In this document: piece after piece, positions 54,187 through 62,546 of the stretch
Layout: every line of letters begins with the position of its first letter
Numbering within the stretch: position 1 is the first letter of the stretch
NCBI GenBank assembly: GCA_049323915.1
Contig: JBMOPC010000081.1
Span: 1-64,000 of the forward strand
Direction: 5' to 3'
Length of the DNA stretch: 64,000 bases
Source: BRHc4a sp049323915
GTDB lineage: Bacteria > Bacillota > Desulfotomaculia > Desulfotomaculales > Desulfocucumaceae
Position numbers and translations under genes: made by a program
The notes under the pieces: model-generated
The model's database searches: none
What the model was told of the DNA's origin: nothing
Seen by the model: only the letters and a program-made list of their open reading frames with translations

Positions 54187-55029
54187 ATGCATAGATATTT
54201 GAACCTGGAAGATAAATTTAAGTCTGTTATTTTACTTGGATTTAGTATATTTTTGTTTTGGCTCGTAGAAAGCGAAAACTTAAGTATTTATATCAATCCC
54301 AAATACGCGGGGTTAACTAAAGCAACGGCGGTTGTTATGCTTTTAATGTTTTTGGCACAGACCTTCCGGCCAATCCGCCGGATGCCTTCCTGCCATAGCC
54401 ATTCATCAGGAAAAAAATGGGGATATATTGCCTTCGCCATTCCTTTGTTAATGGCATTTCTTCTACCCGACAGTGCTTTGGATGCCAATATGGCCGCCAA
54501 TAAAAGAATAGCCCTAAACAACAGGATAGAATCCGTCAATCAGTCAAATGCACTTAATTCAGGCAAAAATGATGCCACAGCAAAGATAAACACAAGCAGC
54601 CCGGGTACGCCGGGAAGCAATATGCAGACTCAGGGTCCTATGCGCCCAATGGCTGACGAGCTTAAGAATACCGGCCTGATAAAGGTTACCGATGAAAACT
54701 TTAATTATGTGATGTCCGAACTTTATTTGTTTACCGACGACTATATCGGCAAAGAAATTACCATACTTGGCTTTGTGGACAAGGATGACAGTTTTTTGCC
54801 TAATCAATTTGGATTGGCTCGTTACGTCATCACCTGCTGTTCCGCTGATGCTTCACTGGGGGGACTTATATGTGAGTCCAGTGATGCGGCTGGCTTAAAA
54901 AAGGACACCTGGCTAACCGTCAGGGGAACCATCCAAAAAGGCCGGCGTGACGGGCAAACCATTCCTGTAGTTAAGGTTACTTCCTATACACAGTCCGAAA
55001 AACCCAAAACATCATATATCTATCCATAG
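54187..55029 (+). CDS. YcgQ-like (TIGR03943/DUF1980) membrane-anchored protein
   Basis: A 280-residue protein with three N-terminal membrane spans (about 15-32, 42-60, 78-97), a Ser/Asn-rich linker (~98-158) and a C-terminal domain with ITILGFVDKDD, ARYVITCCSADASLGG and WLTVRGTIQ. This is the form of the YcgQ family, always paired with YcgR-type permeases. The CCSADA motif is similar to the permease's CSSADA. It follows the permease by 13 bp and ends 24 bp before the convergent kamA stop. Confidence 0.8.
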   Translation: MHRYLNLEDKFKSVILLGFSIFLFWLVESENLSIYINPKYAGLTKATAVVMLLMFLAQTFRPIRRMPSCHSHSSGKKWGYIAFAIPLLMAFLLPDSALDANMAANKRIALNNRIESVNQSNALNSGKNDATAKINTSSPGTPGSNMQTQGPMRPMADELKNTGLIKVTDENFNYVMSELYLFTDDYIGKEITILGFVDKDDSFLPNQFGLARYVITCCSADASLGGLICESSDAAGLKKDTWLTVRGTIQKGRRDGQTIPVVKVTSYTQSEKPKTSYIYP

Positions 55030-55052
55030 AGTTAAATTTCTGCTCTTGTTCG

Positions 55053-56327
55053 TCAGGAACCGCAGACATAATGCTGCCCCTTTACCCTGGAGCGCATGGC
55101 CCTCTCCAGACTGGCGGGCTCCAGCGTCTGTATGCCTTTCCGGGCTATGGCGCCGTATACCCCCAGAGGCTCTCCGGCCTCCCGGCAGTACCGGCAGCCA
55201 CACTGGTCCTTCTGGTACTGGGGCTCCTCGTAAACTGTGATTACTCCCTCGTAATTCCTCAGCACAACCCGGTTTCCGGCGTAGCTGATGAGGTACTGGG
55301 GCATCACAGGTATTTTGCCGCCCCCTCCCGGCGCGTCCACAACAAAAGTGGGCACGGCAAAGCCGCTGGTATGCCCCCTCAGCGCCTCGATTATTTCCAC
55401 ACCCGTTGACACCGTGGTGCGGAAGTGCTCTATCCCCTGGGAAAGGTCGCACTGGTAAATGTAATAGGGGTGAACCCGGTTCTTAACCAGCTGGTGCACC
55501 AGCTTTTTCATGGTGTTGGGGCAGTCGTTGATCCCCCTCAGCAGCACCGACTGGTTGCCCAAAGGTATTCCCGAGTCTGCCAGTATCCCCAGCGCCTGCC
55601 GCGACCTCCCGGTCATCTCCCTGGGATGGTTGTAGTGGGTGTTCAGCCATATGGGGTGGTATTTTTTAAGCATCCCGGCCAGCTTTCCGGTGATGCGCTG
55701 GGGTAAAACCACAGGCATCCTGGTACCCAGGCGTATAATCTCAACGTGTGGAATACCCCTTATCCCGGCAATAATCTCCTCCAGCCTTTCATCGGAAAGG
55801 GTAAGGGGGTCCCCTCCTGATATAAGCACATCCCTCACCTGGGGTGTATTTCTGATATAATCTATGGCCTTACCCACCTGTCTTGCGGGCAGGGACCTGT
55901 CGGTCTGCCCTGCCATCCGGCGGCGGGTGCAGTGGCGGCAGTACATTGAGCACTGGTCTGTAACCAGCAGCAGCACCCTGTCAGGGTAGCGGTGGGTCAG
56001 CCCCGGAATTGGAGAGTCCACATCCTCGTGCAGGGGATCAGGCTTTTCACTGCTGGAAAAATGCAGCTCCAGCCAGGTGGGCACCGCCTGCTTTCTTACC
56101 GGGCAGCCGGGGTCCGCCGGGTCCATCAGTGCGGCGTAATAGGGGGTAATGGCCATCCGCAGGGACGCCAGGCATTTCCTTATGCCTTCCTCTTCCTCCC
56201 GGGTGAGGTTGATTACCTTTTTCAACTCTTCTACGGAGGTAATACGGTTGGCGATCTGCCACTTCCAGTTGTTCCACTCGCCGGGGCTTACATTACGCCA
56301 GAGAGGAACCTCGCTGTAGTCACGCAT
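55053..56327 (-). CDS. kamA: Lysine 2,3-aminomutase
   Basis: A 424-residue radical-SAM enzyme, normal length. The iron-sulfur motif CSMYCRHC lies at about 135-142; ISGGDPL and NHPREMTGR are also present, and the C-terminal zinc cysteines appear in QKDQCGCRYC. It converts lysine to beta-lysine with pyridoxal phosphate and is the first step of the fermentation whose later enzymes are at 47432-52880. A sigma-54 promoter lies 60-75 bp upstream. The YcgR/YcgQ-like pair now separates it from kdd. Confidence 0.95.
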   Translation of the reverse strand: MRDYSEVPLWRNVSPGEWNNWKWQIANRITSVEELKKVINLTREEEEGIRKCLASLRMAITPYYAALMDPADPGCPVRKQAVPTWLELHFSSSEKPDPLHEDVDSPIPGLTHRYPDRVLLLVTDQCSMYCRHCTRRRMAGQTDRSLPARQVGKAIDYIRNTPQVRDVLISGGDPLTLSDERLEEIIAGIRGIPHVEIIRLGTRMPVVLPQRITGKLAGMLKKYHPIWLNTHYNHPREMTGRSRQALGILADSGIPLGNQSVLLRGINDCPNTMKKLVHQLVKNRVHPYYIYQCDLSQGIEHFRTTVSTGVEIIEALRGHTSGFAVPTFVVDAPGGGGKIPVMPQYLISYAGNRVVLRNYEGVITVYEEPQYQKDQCGCRYCREAGEPLGVYGAIARKGIQTLEPASLERAMRSRVKGQHYVCGS

Positions 56328-56385
56328 TTCAAGAACACCCTCTTCATTCTGTCACTTGCACAGTTCGATATTTTTAATGACAACT

Positions 56386-56402
56386 CGCAATAAATATGCC
56401 AA
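56386..56402 (-). promoter_or_regulatory. Sigma-54 promoter of kamA
   Basis: On the minus strand TTGGCATATTTATTGCG, with GG and GC exactly 10 bp apart. It lies 59 bp upstream of the kamA start. Confidence 0.75.
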
Positions 56403-56542
56403 AATAACTGCATATGAAAAAGCCCGGATTTGAGGGGGTCTCAGCTCCGGGAAACATCGGGGGAGCTGCGTTGTGCTGAGAATTGGGCATTCTTAAGCCC
56501 AAAAACCAGCTTTGAGAATTTTTTTGCAGAGGCGGCTGTATC

Positions 56543-56590
56543 AAATGTGACACACAGTCTCAGGTTTGAACAGTATTTGGTGTCACATTT
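56543..56590. promoter_or_regulatory. Long inverted repeat between two divergent sigma-54 promoters
   Basis: Perfect 11-base arms AAATGTGACAC (56543-56553) and GTGTCACATTT (56580-56590). They lie ~140-205 bp upstream of the kamA promoter and ~55-105 bp upstream of the chemoreceptor promoter, which suits enhancer sites for a sigma-54 activator serving both genes. Candidate binder: the protein at 45840-47267. Confidence 0.65.
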
Positions 56591-56645
56591 AAGACATTTT
56601 TTGGCAGAAAGCTATTTTTTCTCCGGAAAAAGGCAACATCTTACA

Positions 56646-56662
56646 TTGGCACCATTTTTGCT
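56646..56662 (+). promoter_or_regulatory. Sigma-54 promoter of the soluble chemoreceptor gene
   Basis: TTGGCACCATTTTTGCT: near-perfect -24/-12 element with 10 bp between GG and GC. Confidence 0.85.
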
Positions 56663-56718
56663 AGGTTGAGAATGGGGAAGTTTTGATATTATATAACCAT
56701 TTTATGGAAGGTGGTTTC

Positions 56719-57573
56719 GTGAGCGATCAGTTAAACGGAGTGCAAGAAGGCCCGGAAAACGATTTGACACATTTGTTGAAGGTGGCCCATTACCTGCGCC
56801 AGGTGCTGGGCGAAGACCCATCCTACTCGGTGTCGGATACCGAGAGATACATATACCACTCCCCCAGCGAAAAGTTAAAGCTGGGGCTAAAGCCCGGGGA
56901 CGCCATAAAACCCGGAAGCATTGCCGAAGCCTGTATCAAGACGGGACAAAGAGTGATCAGAAAAATACCCAGAGAGGTCATGGGCACCCCCTTCACCGGC
57001 ATCGGCATACCCATTTTTGAAGATAAAAAGGTTATCGGCACCATCGCCATCGGGATCCCCATAGATACACAGGAAAAGGTAAGCCAAATGGCAGAGAACC
57101 TGAACAATTCCCTGGGCGGCATAATTATCAGCAGCAACAACCTGATGAGCGCTTCTGAGCAACTGGCGGCCACAGCCCAGGAACTGGCCCAAAACACCTC
57201 CGGGATCAGCAGCGACATAAAGGAAATGGACAACGTTATAGCGCTGATCAAGGAGGTTTCCGACCAGACCCACCTGCTGGGGCTAAACGCCGCCATTGAG
57301 GCTGCCAGGGCGGGCGATCAGGGAAGGGGATTCAACGTTGTGGCTGAAGAGATCCGAAAGCTTGCCTCCAAGACCAACAGCTCGGTAAAGGATATAAGCG
57401 ATAAGCTGAAAAAGATCCAGGAAACCGTTCTGGATCTGAATATCCAAATCCATCAGGTTTCCTCGGTTTTTCAGCACCAGGCTTCCTCAGCCGAGGAAAT
57501 AGCCTCCAGGATAGAACAGCTGGGATCGGTGTCCGGGGAATTGGCAAAACTGGCGGAGGAACTTGTAAGATAG
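56719..57573 (+). CDS. Soluble methyl-accepting chemotaxis-type signalling protein
   Basis: A 284-residue cytoplasmic protein from GTG 56719 (GGAAGGTGG upstream; ATG 56704 is also possible). The N-terminal ~120 residues form a ligand-binding domain (IGIPIFEDKKVIGTIAIGIP). The rest is a short chemoreceptor coiled coil with the kinase-contact tip DQTHLLGLNAAIEAARAGDQGRGFNVVAEEIRKLA. There is no membrane span. It is driven by a strong sigma-54 promoter facing away from kamA, so it probably reports on lysine, its products or the energy state when lysine is fermented. It is followed by a terminator at 57641. Confidence 0.85.
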   Translation: MSDQLNGVQEGPENDLTHLLKVAHYLRQVLGEDPSYSVSDTERYIYHSPSEKLKLGLKPGDAIKPGSIAEACIKTGQRVIRKIPREVMGTPFTGIGIPIFEDKKVIGTIAIGIPIDTQEKVSQMAENLNNSLGGIIISSNNLMSASEQLAATAQELAQNTSGISSDIKEMDNVIALIKEVSDQTHLLGLNAAIEAARAGDQGRGFNVVAEEIRKLASKTNSSVKDISDKLKKIQETVLDLNIQIHQVSSVFQHQASSAEEIASRIEQLGSVSGELAKLAEELVR

Positions 57574-57591
57574 CTCAGTTGCACTACTCTC

Positions 57592-57630
57592 CGGTCGGAA
57601 TACAGAATTCAGGAGTCAGAATTCAGAATA
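57592..57630. repeat. GGTCGGAAT-type dispersed repeat
   Basis: GGTCGGAATACAGAATTCAG followed by GAGTCAGAATTCAGAATA; matches the copies near kce, kal and aroC. It marks the right edge of the lysine island. Confidence 0.65.
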
Positions 57631-57640
57631 AAAACAAAAG

Positions 57641-57667
57641 GCCGCAGGAAAAAACCTGCGGTTTTTT
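57641..57667 (+). terminator. Intrinsic terminator after the chemoreceptor gene
   Basis: CCGCAGG-AAAAAA-CCTGCGG followed by TTTTTT. Confidence 0.9.
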
Positions 57668-57710
57668 AGGTATCAGTAAAATTATGGAATTTTAACTTCT
57701 AAATTCTGGC

Positions 57711-58871
57711 CTAAAAAGCCCTGGCCCTTTCACAGTATGCGGCCCACCTTTCCTTTATCTCGCCCATGGTGTCACCGCCGAATTTTTCCAGGCAGGCCCG
57801 GGCTATTTCCCAGGCCGCCACAGCCTCGCCCACCACGCAGGCGGCCGGCACTGCGCACACGTCGGACCTCTCCACCGACGCCTCGAAGGGCTCCTTGGAC
57901 ACCATGTCAACGCTCCTTAAGGGTTTGTAAAGGGTGGGGATGGGCTTCATGGCGCACCTTACCACCACCGGCCCGCCGTTTGTCATCCCTCCCTCTATTC
58001 CCCCGGCACGGTTGGTCTTCCTGTAAAAACCGGCCTCATTGTCATGGAAGATTTCATCATGCACCTGTGATCCCGGCAGCCGGGCGGCGGTGAAGCCCAG
58101 CCCCACCTCAACCCCCTTAATGGCCTGCATGCTCATCATGGCGCCGGCAATCCTGCCGTCCAGCTTACTGTCCCAGGAGGAACAGCTCCCAATCCCGGGC
58201 GGAAGGCCGTAAACCCTTACCTCAAAGACACCTCCCAGGGAATCTCCCTGTTCCCTGGCCCTGTCGATTTCGGCCTTCATGGCTTCCCCGGCCCCGGGGT
58301 CGGCGCACAGCAGCTCCGAACGGGACAAAAGCGCGGACAGTTCTCCCGGCGGCATATCAGGCACCGCCGCTTCCACCGGGCCTATGCTCACCACGGCCCC
58401 CACCACTGTAACACCCAGCTCCTCCAGAAACCTCCTGGCCAAAGCGCCCACGGCCACCCTGGCGGCGGTCTCCCTGGCGCTGGCCCTCTCCAGCACATTC
58501 CTTATATCACTGTGGCCGTACTTGATTGCCCCAGAAAGGTCGGCGTGACCCGGCCTGGGGCGGGTCACCACCTTCAGTCCCGTCTTTGCCCCGGGGCCGG
58601 GATCCATTATTTCAGACCAGTTTTCCCAGTCCCTGTTTTCCACCTGCATGGCCACCGGGCTCCCCAGGGTTAATCCTCCCCGCACACCGGCCATGAATCG
58701 CACCCGGTCGCTTTCTATTTTCATTCTGCCGCCACGGCCATACCCGCCCTGGCGCCTTTTGAGCTGCTGGTTTATGTATTCCCCGGTGACCGGTACACCG
58801 GCGGGGAGGTTCTCCACCACCGCGGTCAGCGCCGGCCCGTGAGACTCTCCGGCAGTAACAAAACGTATCAT
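57711..58871 (-). CDS. aroC: Chorismate synthase
   Basis: A 386-residue FMN-dependent enzyme, normal length. Motifs: TAGESHGPALTAVVENLPAG at the start, RRQGGYGRGGRM, RPGHADLSGAIKYGH, RASARETAARVA, and GGMTNGGP. It makes chorismate at the end of the shikimate pathway. It follows aroE by 116 bp, a gap that contains a dispersed repeat. Its usual downstream partner aroK is now 12 kb away across the lysine island. Confidence 0.95.
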   Translation of the reverse strand: MIRFVTAGESHGPALTAVVENLPAGVPVTGEYINQQLKRRQGGYGRGGRMKIESDRVRFMAGVRGGLTLGSPVAMQVENRDWENWSEIMDPGPGAKTGLKVVTRPRPGHADLSGAIKYGHSDIRNVLERASARETAARVAVGALARRFLEELGVTVVGAVVSIGPVEAAVPDMPPGELSALLSRSELLCADPGAGEAMKAEIDRAREQGDSLGGVFEVRVYGLPPGIGSCSSWDSKLDGRIAGAMMSMQAIKGVEVGLGFTAARLPGSQVHDEIFHDNEAGFYRKTNRAGGIEGGMTNGGPVVVRCAMKPIPTLYKPLRSVDMVSKEPFEASVERSDVCAVPAACVVGEAVAAWEIARACLEKFGGDTMGEIKERWAAYCERARAF

Positions 58872-58902
58872 ACTATCACCTTTTAAGAATAATTTGAGGG
58901 CC

Positions 58903-58930
58903 AGAATACAGAATACAGAAGAATTCAGAA
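58903..58930. repeat. CAGAAT-type dispersed repeat between aroE and aroC
   Basis: CCAGAATACAGAATACAGAA and GAATTCAGAATA: a further copy of the repeat family seen at the edges of the lysine island. Confidence 0.6.
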
Positions 58931-58986
58931 TAGCAAAACACTTCCTCCAACCTCAGGTTTGTGTATTATGGACCCCCTGTACTTAT

Positions 58987-59883
58987 TTACTTGCTACCTA
59001 CTGCAAGTATCAAAGCATCCCGCATTACTTCCAGCGGCGGGGTCCTCCCGGTCCAAAGCTCAAAGGCTATGGCCCCCTGGTGCAGGAGCATTCCCAGACC
59101 GTTGAAAACCCTGGCCCCGAACTCCTCACACCTTTGCATGAAAAGGGTGCGGGCGGGGTTGTAAATAAGGTCAACCACCACATGACCGGGGTTAACCAGC
59201 TCATAGGGAAAGGGCGGCGCCTCGCCGGTTTTGGGATGCATCCCCAGCGGGGTTGTCTGCACCACCAAAGTCACCTGGCTCAGCACCCCGGCCCACCCGC
59301 TGTAATCCAACGTTCCCGGGCGGGGGGTCTCCCCCCAGTTTAAGACTGCGGCCCGGCACCCGGTGCTGTTCATTATAAGTTCACAGAGCTCACCGGCCCT
59401 GCCGCCGGACCTGTTGGCCACAAATACGGCTGGCGACCCGCTCAGCGCCAGGGCCACCGCCACCGCCCTGGCCGCCCCTCCGGCGCCCAGCACCAGCGCC
59501 GGCCCCGTCCGGGCGTCCATGCCGGCATCTTCCTGCAATGCCCTGGTGAACCCCTCTCCGTCGGTGTTGTGCCCGGCGAGAACTCCACCGTGATTGACAA
59601 TGGTGTTTACTGCGCCCGAAAGGCGGGCTGCGTCCGAAAGGCGGTCCACCAGGGCCGCCACGGACTGTTTGTGCGGCACAGTGACATTGACCCCGGCCAG
59701 GTTAAGCGCCCAGACGGCCGACACGGCCTGCCCGAGATCCTCCGGCCTCACCGGAAAGGGCACATAGGCCCAGTTCATGGACATGTGTTCAAAGGCGGAG
59801 TTGTGCATGGCTGGAGAGAACGAGTGCCCCACCGGGTAGCCGAATATTCCGCACAGTCTTGTTTTACCATTTATTTCCGGCAT
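58987..59883 (-). CDS. aroE: Shikimate dehydrogenase
   Basis: A 298-residue NADP-dependent enzyme. Substrate motif GYPVGHSFSPAMHN (~15-28), catalytic lysine in VNVTVPHKQSV (~66-76), and Rossmann segment LVLGAGGAARAVAVAL (~131-146). It reduces dehydroshikimate. It overlaps yqeG by 20 bp. Confidence 0.95.
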   Translation of the reverse strand: MPEINGKTRLCGIFGYPVGHSFSPAMHNSAFEHMSMNWAYVPFPVRPEDLGQAVSAVWALNLAGVNVTVPHKQSVAALVDRLSDAARLSGAVNTIVNHGGVLAGHNTDGEGFTRALQEDAGMDARTGPALVLGAGGAARAVAVALALSGSPAVFVANRSGGRAGELCELIMNSTGCRAAVLNWGETPRPGTLDYSGWAGVLSQVTLVVQTTPLGMHPKTGEAPPFPYELVNPGHVVVDLIYNPARTLFMQRCEEFGARVFNGLGMLLHQGAIAFELWTGRTPPLEVMRDALILAVGSK

Positions 59884-60463
59884 TTGGACAAAGACCTCCC
59901 GCTTGGGCGGACCGCCTGATCCCGGACAGGACCAGCCTCTCCAGCCTCCTGTTTATCATTTCGGTGGCCCAGTATTCCCTGCCCGGCATGGGTGTCACCA
60001 GTATGGTAAAAAGGCCCAGCCTGTTCCCTCCCAGTATGTCGGTGAATATCTGGTCACCCACCACAGCCGTTTCGCCGGCTGTGACACCCAGCACATTCAT
60101 GGCCTTGCGGAAGGGGTGCTTGCGGGGTTTAACCGCCCTGCACACCGCCGGTATGTCCTCAATCCCGGTTACCCGGCCTACCCGGCCGGGCCCGTTGTTG
60201 GAAACCACGCACGCCTTTATGCCATTTTCCCCAAGGGTTTTGATCCACGCGGAGACTTCCGGGGACAGCTCGGTTTTATCCCTGGGCACCACGGTGTTGT
60301 CCAGGTCGAACAGCACGCAGCGAATCCCACGGCTATACAACTCCCCGGGATCAATGCAGATTACCGAGGGAACGTACATTTTGGGGTATAAAAGCTTAAG
60401 CAACCTTGTGCCCGGTGTTTCAACCAAATAATCCGACATCCGGGAGTTATCCTGTCTGGTCAA
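59864..60463 (-). CDS. yqeG: YqeG-family HAD phosphatase
   Basis: A 199-residue HAD-family protein with the nucleophile motif VLFDLDNTVVP (~49-59), ACVVSNNGPGR, and VGDQIFTDILGGNR. YqeG proteins belong to HAD subfamily IIIA; the Bacillus gene is near aroE. The physiological substrate is not known here. The start overlaps the end of cbiJ by 4 bp. Confidence 0.9.
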   Translation of the reverse strand: MTRQDNSRMSDYLVETPGTRLLKLLYPKMYVPSVICIDPGELYSRGIRCVLFDLDNTVVPRDKTELSPEVSAWIKTLGENGIKACVVSNNGPGRVGRVTGIEDIPAVCRAVKPRKHPFRKAMNVLGVTAGETAVVGDQIFTDILGGNRLGLFTILVTPMPGREYWATEMINRRLERLVLSGIRRSAQAGGLCPNAGNKW

Positions 60464-61254
60464 AAACTATCACGGCCCTTTGCCATTCCGGCTGCATTAT
60501 TTTTCACCTTTTGAACCAATTGCTCCAGACTTTCGTGCAGGTCCGGAACACTCATCTTTTCCCGCTGCATTAAAACCACCGGGATCTTCAGTTCGGCGGC
60601 CGCCCTCACTTTGTTGTAGGTGCCTCCGGCGGGGCCGCCGTCCCTGGTAACCATTACCCCTGTCTTATATGCCTGAAAAATGGCCTTGTTCAATTTTACT
60701 GAAAAAGGCCCCTGCATGGCAACCATATCCCGGGGGGATATGCCAAGATCCTGGCACTTTTTTATCACCCTGTAGTCCGGCAGCACCCTTACCACAATTC
60801 TCCTGCCCTTCAGGGCAGGGTGCTGTAGAAATGTTTCCAGGTTGTTGCTCCCGGTGGTCAAAAAAACGGTGTCTTCAAAAACAGACGCCGCTTCCGCAGC
60901 CTCTTCCCAGGAGTAAACCCTGCGTATAAGGGGGTTGGCGGGAAGGTCGGTCTCTCCCCTGCCATACCTTATATAAAGTATTTTTTCAGAGGCGCAGGTG
61001 TCTCTGGCCATGGCCGACAGCGGGTTGGCAAAGGGGTGGGTGGCATCTATCAGCTGCTTTACGCTAAAATTATTGATTAATGCCGCCATCCCTCCGGCAT
61101 CCGCAGGGGCCGATACAACCCAGTCCGCCCCGCTGACTCCGGCCAGCCGCCCGCCGTAATCGGTGCGGACCACGGCCACCACGCCGAAACCCTCTTTTTT
61201 AAGGGCGCCGATAAGATCCCGGGACTCGCTTGTTCCGTACAATACCATGATCAA
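60460..61254 (-). CDS. cbiJ: Cobalt-precorrin-6A reductase (CbiJ/CobK)
   Basis: A 264-residue protein of the CbiJ/CobK family. Visible: VLYGTSESRDLIGAL at the start, LIDATHPFANPLS, RYGRGETD, and VTRDGGPAGGTYNKV, which are typical signatures. It reduces cobalt-precorrin-6A in anaerobic cobalamin synthesis. Cobalamin is required for the lysine aminomutase encoded nearby. No other cbi genes are in the window. Confidence 0.9.
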   Translation of the reverse strand: MIMVLYGTSESRDLIGALKKEGFGVVAVVRTDYGGRLAGVSGADWVVSAPADAGGMAALINNFSVKQLIDATHPFANPLSAMARDTCASEKILYIRYGRGETDLPANPLIRRVYSWEEAAEAASVFEDTVFLTTGSNNLETFLQHPALKGRRIVVRVLPDYRVIKKCQDLGISPRDMVAMQGPFSVKLNKAIFQAYKTGVMVTRDGGPAGGTYNKVRAAAELKIPVVLMQREKMSVPDLHESLEQLVQKVKNNAAGMAKGRDSF

Positions 61255-61393
61255 CTGAAATTCACCGCTCTTTTGCTATATATTAAATAACATTCTCCCC
61301 TCCCGGGATAAACTCCTTCCCCCCTGTGGACAGGCACCAAAAAGGTCAGTCCACCATAGAATTATTGGAGTATCCTGGGGGGAGGAACCACAG

Positions 61394-62098
61394 ATGATTG
61401 GCAGCCTTTGGGTGATCATGATCCTCTCGGTGACTAATGGAATATTGCTCCTGACTTCATACATCTCCAACAACACCTTTCCCCATCCCCTGTCCGAAAG
61501 CGAAGAGGCGGAATACATAAGCCGCCTCAACCAGGGAGATGAAAAGGCCCGGCATGTACTGGCCGAGCACAACCTGCGTCTGGTGGCCCACATAGTTAAA
61601 AAATTCGACGGCAGCGGAGAGGATATAGACGACCTCATTTCCATCGGGACCATAGGACTCATAAAGGCCATTGACACCTACTGCCCGAACAGGGGCACAA
61701 GGCTGGCCACATACGCCGCCCGCTGCATCGAAAATGAGATACTTATGCACCTCAGGTTTGTCAAAAAAATGCGCTCCGAGGTGTCACTCTACGACCCCAT
61801 CGGAGTAGACAAAGAGGGCAATGAAATAAACCTGCTGGACATTCTGGGCACCCACTCCGACGTGGTGTCGGAGCTGGTGGAAAACAAGTTCGAGCAGTCC
61901 AGGCTGCTGGGCAAGATAAAAAACCTCACCCACAGGGAGAGGAAGGTGCTGGAGCTTCGCTTCGGCCTTGTGGATGGCACCCGCAAGACACAGAGGGAGA
62001 TTGCCAAAACACTGAACATCTCCAGGTCCTATGTTTCCCGCATTGAGAAAAAGGCCCTGATCAAGGTAATAAAGGAAATGTCCACCTGCGAGCCGTAA
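61394..62098 (+). CDS. sigK: RNA polymerase sporulation sigma factor SigK, uninterrupted
   Basis: A 234-residue sigma-70-family factor from ATG 61394 (GGGAGGAACCACAG). It has a hydrophobic pro-sequence at the start (residues 1-~22, LWVIMILSVTNGILLLTSY), then LSESEEAEYISRL, EHNLRLVAHIVKKF, DLISIGTIGLIKAIDTY, YAARCIENEILMHLR, and the region 4 HTH TQREIAKTLNISRSYVSRIEKKAL. This fits SigK, which controls late mother-cell genes and is activated by cleavage of the pro-sequence. In Bacillus subtilis and Clostridioides difficile sigK is split by the skin element; here it is whole. Confidence 0.9.
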   Translation: MIGSLWVIMILSVTNGILLLTSYISNNTFPHPLSESEEAEYISRLNQGDEKARHVLAEHNLRLVAHIVKKFDGSGEDIDDLISIGTIGLIKAIDTYCPNRGTRLATYAARCIENEILMHLRFVKKMRSEVSLYDPIGVDKEGNEINLLDILGTHSDVVSELVENKFEQSRLLGKIKNLTHRERKVLELRFGLVDGTRKTQREIAKTLNISRSYVSRIEKKALIKVIKEMSTCEP

Positions 62099-62180
62099 GA
62101 AAAGCAGTATAAAAGCCTCTAAACTGATTGTGCTTTGCAGAACCTCATCAACAACTTTTATTTCCTGTCTACCTGCGTTT

Positions 62181-62297
62181 TTAAAGGAACGGCTCAGGGA
62201 TTCCCCCTTTCAGTGCATCCTCTACAAGCTCTACTGCATCATCGCTTTCACCATCCACTACAGCCTGCACAAGCGGATCAAAGTAAAAATTATCCAT
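62181..62297 (-). pseudogene. Corrinoid protein stub (N-terminal cap domain only)
   Basis: A 38-codon reading from ATG 62297 with GGAAGGAG upstream: DPLVQAVVDGESDDAVELVEDALKGG is typical of the helical cap domain that precedes the B12 domain in methyltransferase corrinoid proteins. The reading ends with a stop after FL, and no B12 domain follows. The stub keeps a normal start, so it is a truncation after the cap. The rest of 62099-62546 shows no gene. Confidence 0.55.
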
Positions 62298-62546
62298 TCT
62301 GATTTCTCCTTCCTACTGACTTTTTTTATAATTCACATCCATGATTTTACTGCAATAAAACCACCTCCAGGCCTAATCCCGCTGTTTGTTTATACATATA
62401 TATAACAGTAGTTATGCACTTGCAGTAAATTAGTACCAAAAAAATTAGAAAAATGTCCAAAACCCCTTGACATTTTAAGAATCGCCCAATAATCGAAGTG
62501 GATGGTATTATTTGCTATTACATTATCGATATGGGTGATAAAAAAA

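Noticed and set aside
61394..62098. SigE rather than SigK
   Set aside because: The short hydrophobic pro-sequence and the motif run (NNTFPHPLSESEE, DPIGVDKEGNE) fit SigK better, and no spoIIGA is upstream.
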